Origin: Sphaerisporangium rhizosphaerae
GTDB taxonomy: Bacteria > Actinomycetota > Actinomycetes > Streptosporangiales > Streptosporangiaceae
Direction: 5' to 3'
Length of the DNA: 64,000 nucleotides
NCBI RefSeq assembly: GCF_042665155.1
Contig: NZ_JBHTCG010000003.1
Coordinates: forward strand, 1 to 64,000
This document shows, piece by piece, positions 62,419 to 64,000 of this stretch. The notes under the pieces are model-generated. The model saw only the letters and a program-made list of their open reading frames with translations, searched no databases and was not told where the DNA came from. Position 1 is the first letter of the stretch. Each line of letters opens with the position of its first letter. Made by a program: the position numbers and the translations under genes.

Positions 62419-64000
62419 ACGCTCTGCCCGGGCTCGCGGCGGTGGCGGTGGTGCTGCCCTTCCTCGGTGCGGTGGCCGGTCTGCTGGGCACCCGCCTGCC
62501 CCGCCGCGGCCGGCCGCCCGGGACGGTCGATCGGGCGGTGTACCGGAGGGCGGCGTGGTTCGCCGTCGCCCCCACGGCGCTCGCCACCGTGCTCGCCGTC
62601 TGGGTGCTGGTGACCTACCTGGGCGACCTGCCGTCCGGCTTCACGACCTACGTCCCGATGCACGAGGGCCCCCGGCAGCCCGCCGGCGCCATCGAGAGCA
62701 CCCTGTCGGTGGTCGGCACCGGGGCCGTCCCGATCACCATCGGCCTGCGCGTCGACGAACTGGCCGCCGTCATCGCGGTGCTGGTGGGGTGCGTGGCGCT
62801 CGCCGTGCAGATCTACTCGACCGGGTACATGCGCGACGAACGCCGCTACCCCTCCTACAGCGCGTTCATCAGCCTGTTCACCAGCGCCATGCTGCTGGTC
62901 GTCTACGCCGCCGACCTGCTGGTGCTCTACGTGGGCTGGGAGGTCATGGGCCTGTGCTCCTACCTGCTCATCGGCCACTGGTGGGAGGACCGCGCCAACT
63001 CGCGGGCGGCGGTCAAGGCGTTCCTGGTGACCCGGGTCGGCGACGTCGGCTTCCTGTTCGGCCTGTTCACCCTGGGCCTGGCCGCGGGGAGCTTCCGCGT
63101 CTCCACGGTGCTGGACCGGGTGCCCCACATGTCCACCGGCACGCTGGTCGCGGCGACGCTGCTCCTGCTGCTCGGCGTGGCCGGCAAGAGCGCCCAGGTG
63201 CCGCTGCACACCTGGCTGCCGGACGCGATGGCGGGCCCCACGCCGATCAGCGCGCTCATCCACGCCGCCACGATGGTCGCGGCCGGCATCTTCGTCGTCG
63301 CCCGGCTGTACCCGGCGTTCCTGGGCGCCCGACCCTCGCTGGACCTGCTCGCCGTGATGGCCGCCCTCGGCATGCTCGGCGCGGCGCTGGCCGCCCTGGC
63401 CCAGGACGACCTGAAACGGGTGCTCGCCTACTCGACGATCAGCCAGCTCGCGTACATGGCGGGCGCCCTGGCCGCCGGGTCCGACCAGGCCGCGATCTTC
63501 CACCTGGTCACCCACGGCGCCTTCAAGGCGCTGCTGTTCCTGTGCGCGGGAGCGGTGATCCACGCCGTCGGCTCCAACCTGATGAGCGACATGGGCGGGC
63601 TGCGACGGTCCATGACCGTCACCTTCCCGGCCATGACCATCGGCTTCGCCGCCCTCATGGGGTTGCCCCCCGCCAGCGGGTTCTTCAGCAAGGACGCCGT
63701 GCTCGCCGCCATCGAGCACGCGGCCACCGGAACCGCGCCGCTGACCGACGCCGCCGCGTGGCTGCTGTACGCCTGCGCCCTGGTGACCGTGGCGGTGACC
63801 GGCGCGTACGCGACCCGCGCGTGGCTTCGTACGTTCTTCGGGGCGAGCCGCGTGCGCCACGTCCCGCTGCCGGAGCCCGAGCCGGGCGTGGCCCACGTCT
63901 GGGACGGGCGTGAGGCTCCGGCGTCGATGCTGTGGCCGATCGGCGTCCTCGTCGTCCCGGCTCTGCTGCTCGGGTTCGCCGGCGCCGGCCTGGTCGAGTG
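62415..64000 (+). CDS. nuoL: NADH-quinone oxidoreductase subunit L-like, 5' part
   Basis: 528 codons are visible; the frame is open at the right edge. The antiporter-like core is typical: YSTGYMRDERRYPSYSAFIS, LLVLYVGWEVMGLCSYLLIG (key Glu), GVAGKSAQVPLHTWLPDAMA (key Lys) and GPTPISALIHAATMVAAGIF (conserved His), then LAQDDLKRVLAYSTISQLAY. NuoL pumps protons at the distal membrane arm. ATG 62415 is the only sensible start and overlaps a micro-gene stop. nuoM and nuoN presumably follow outside the window. Confidence 0.95.
   Translation, partial: MNALPGLAAVAVVLPFLGAVAGLLGTRLPRRGRPPGTVDRAVYRRAAWFAVAPTALATVLAVWVLVTYLGDLPSGFTTYVPMHEGPRQPAGAIESTLSVVGTGAVPITIGLRVDELAAVIAVLVGCVALAVQIYSTGYMRDERRYPSYSAFISLFTSAMLLVVYAADLLVLYVGWEVMGLCSYLLIGHWWEDRANSRAAVKAFLVTRVGDVGFLFGLFTLGLAAGSFRVSTVLDRVPHMSTGTLVAATLLLLLGVAGKSAQVPLHTWLPDAMAGPTPISALIHAATMVAAGIFVVARLYPAFLGARPSLDLLAVMAALGMLGAALAALAQDDLKRVLAYSTISQLAYMAGALAAGSDQAAIFHLVTHGAFKALLFLCAGAVIHAVGSNLMSDMGGLRRSMTVTFPAMTIGFAALMGLPPASGFFSKDAVLAAIEHAATGTAPLTDAAAWLLYACALVTVAVTGAYATRAWLRTFFGASRVRHVPLPEPEPGVAHVWDGREAPASMLWPIGVLVVPALLLGFAGAGLVE

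Noticed and set aside
1..64000. tRNA, rRNA or tmRNA genes
   Set aside because: No cloverleaf-like segment with the GGTTCGAATCC-type arm or CCA end, and no rRNA-like stretch, was recognised by eye; a covariance search was not possible.

Overview
The window is very GC-rich (estimated by eye at about 70%). Genes are dense, GTG starts are common, and neighbouring genes often overlap by four bases (GTGA or ATGA). Several genes look leaderless, with a TANNNT -10 box 6-8 bases before the start codon. Together with HTH/ATPase regulator pairs, a 2-oxoacid:ferredoxin oxidoreductase and a second, incomplete nuo cluster, this points to a filamentous actinomycete, probably of the Streptosporangiales type. 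Genus cannot be fixed from the sequence alone.

Layout. (1) 1-2702: end of an EamA permease, a GntR regulator, a small hypothetical protein and a crotonase-family enzyme. (2) 2958-19014: left half of a surface or exopolysaccharide locus. It has an initiating polyprenyl-phosphate sugar transferase, dTDP-rhamnose genes rfbA/rfbB/rfbD, an MFS carrier, glycosyltransferases, a WecG/TagA-type transferase, an acetyltransferase, a beta-helix lipoprotein, two Wzz-like proteins and a Wzy-like polymerase. (3) 19015-28471: an accessory block that splits the locus. It holds an ATPase/HTH regulator pair, a PIN + HTH-ImmA/IrrE module flanked by copies of a WYL-regulator 3' end, a WYL regulator with two divergent small genes, a dienelactone hydrolase, a HicAB-like pair, a VOC protein and a degenerate cytochrome b. 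(4) 28517-45268: right half of the polysaccharide locus, with two DegT aminotransferases, a NeuD/PglD-like acetyltransferase, a flippase, glycosyltransferases, an epimerase, a Gfo/Idh/MocA dehydrogenase, a giant secreted DUF4082 protein, a methyltransferase, rfbC and a DUF4082-beta-helix protein. (5) 45353-50237: korB/korA and a lipoprotein polysaccharide deacetylase. (6) 50419-64000: nuoA-B-C-H, then about 7 kb of unrelated genes (SDR, FAD monooxygenase, TetR, MBL hydrolase, Ser/Thr kinase, helix-hairpin-helix protein), then nuoI-J-K-L, the last running off the window.

How the genes fit together. The polysaccharide locus encodes a Wzx/Wzy-type pathway. An initiating transferase loads the first sugar on undecaprenyl phosphate and glycosyltransferases extend it. 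dTDP-L-rhamnose (rfbABDC) and probably amino sugars (two DegT aminotransferases, two left-handed beta-helix acetyltransferases, a WbpB-like dehydrogenase) supply the donors. A flippase and polymerase export and polymerise the unit, and Wzz-like proteins may set its length. Three secreted proteins built from the same DUF4082, Ig-like and beta-helix modules probably act on, or sit in, the finished polymer. In the respiratory region, korAB lies beside a nuo set that lacks nuoD here and the NADH-input genes nuoE/F/G, which suggests a ferredoxin-linked complex I-like enzyme.

The most unusual observations are: the PIN/HTH-ImmA module bracketed by WYL gene 3' ends; the cytochrome b fragment that keeps only the low-potential haem ligands; the split nuo cluster with tailed NuoI/NuoC and a micro-gene bridging nuoK and nuoL; the membrane module shared by a Ser/Thr kinase and its neighbour; and a possible degenerate c-di-GMP riboswitch-like leader ahead of the polysaccharide locus.
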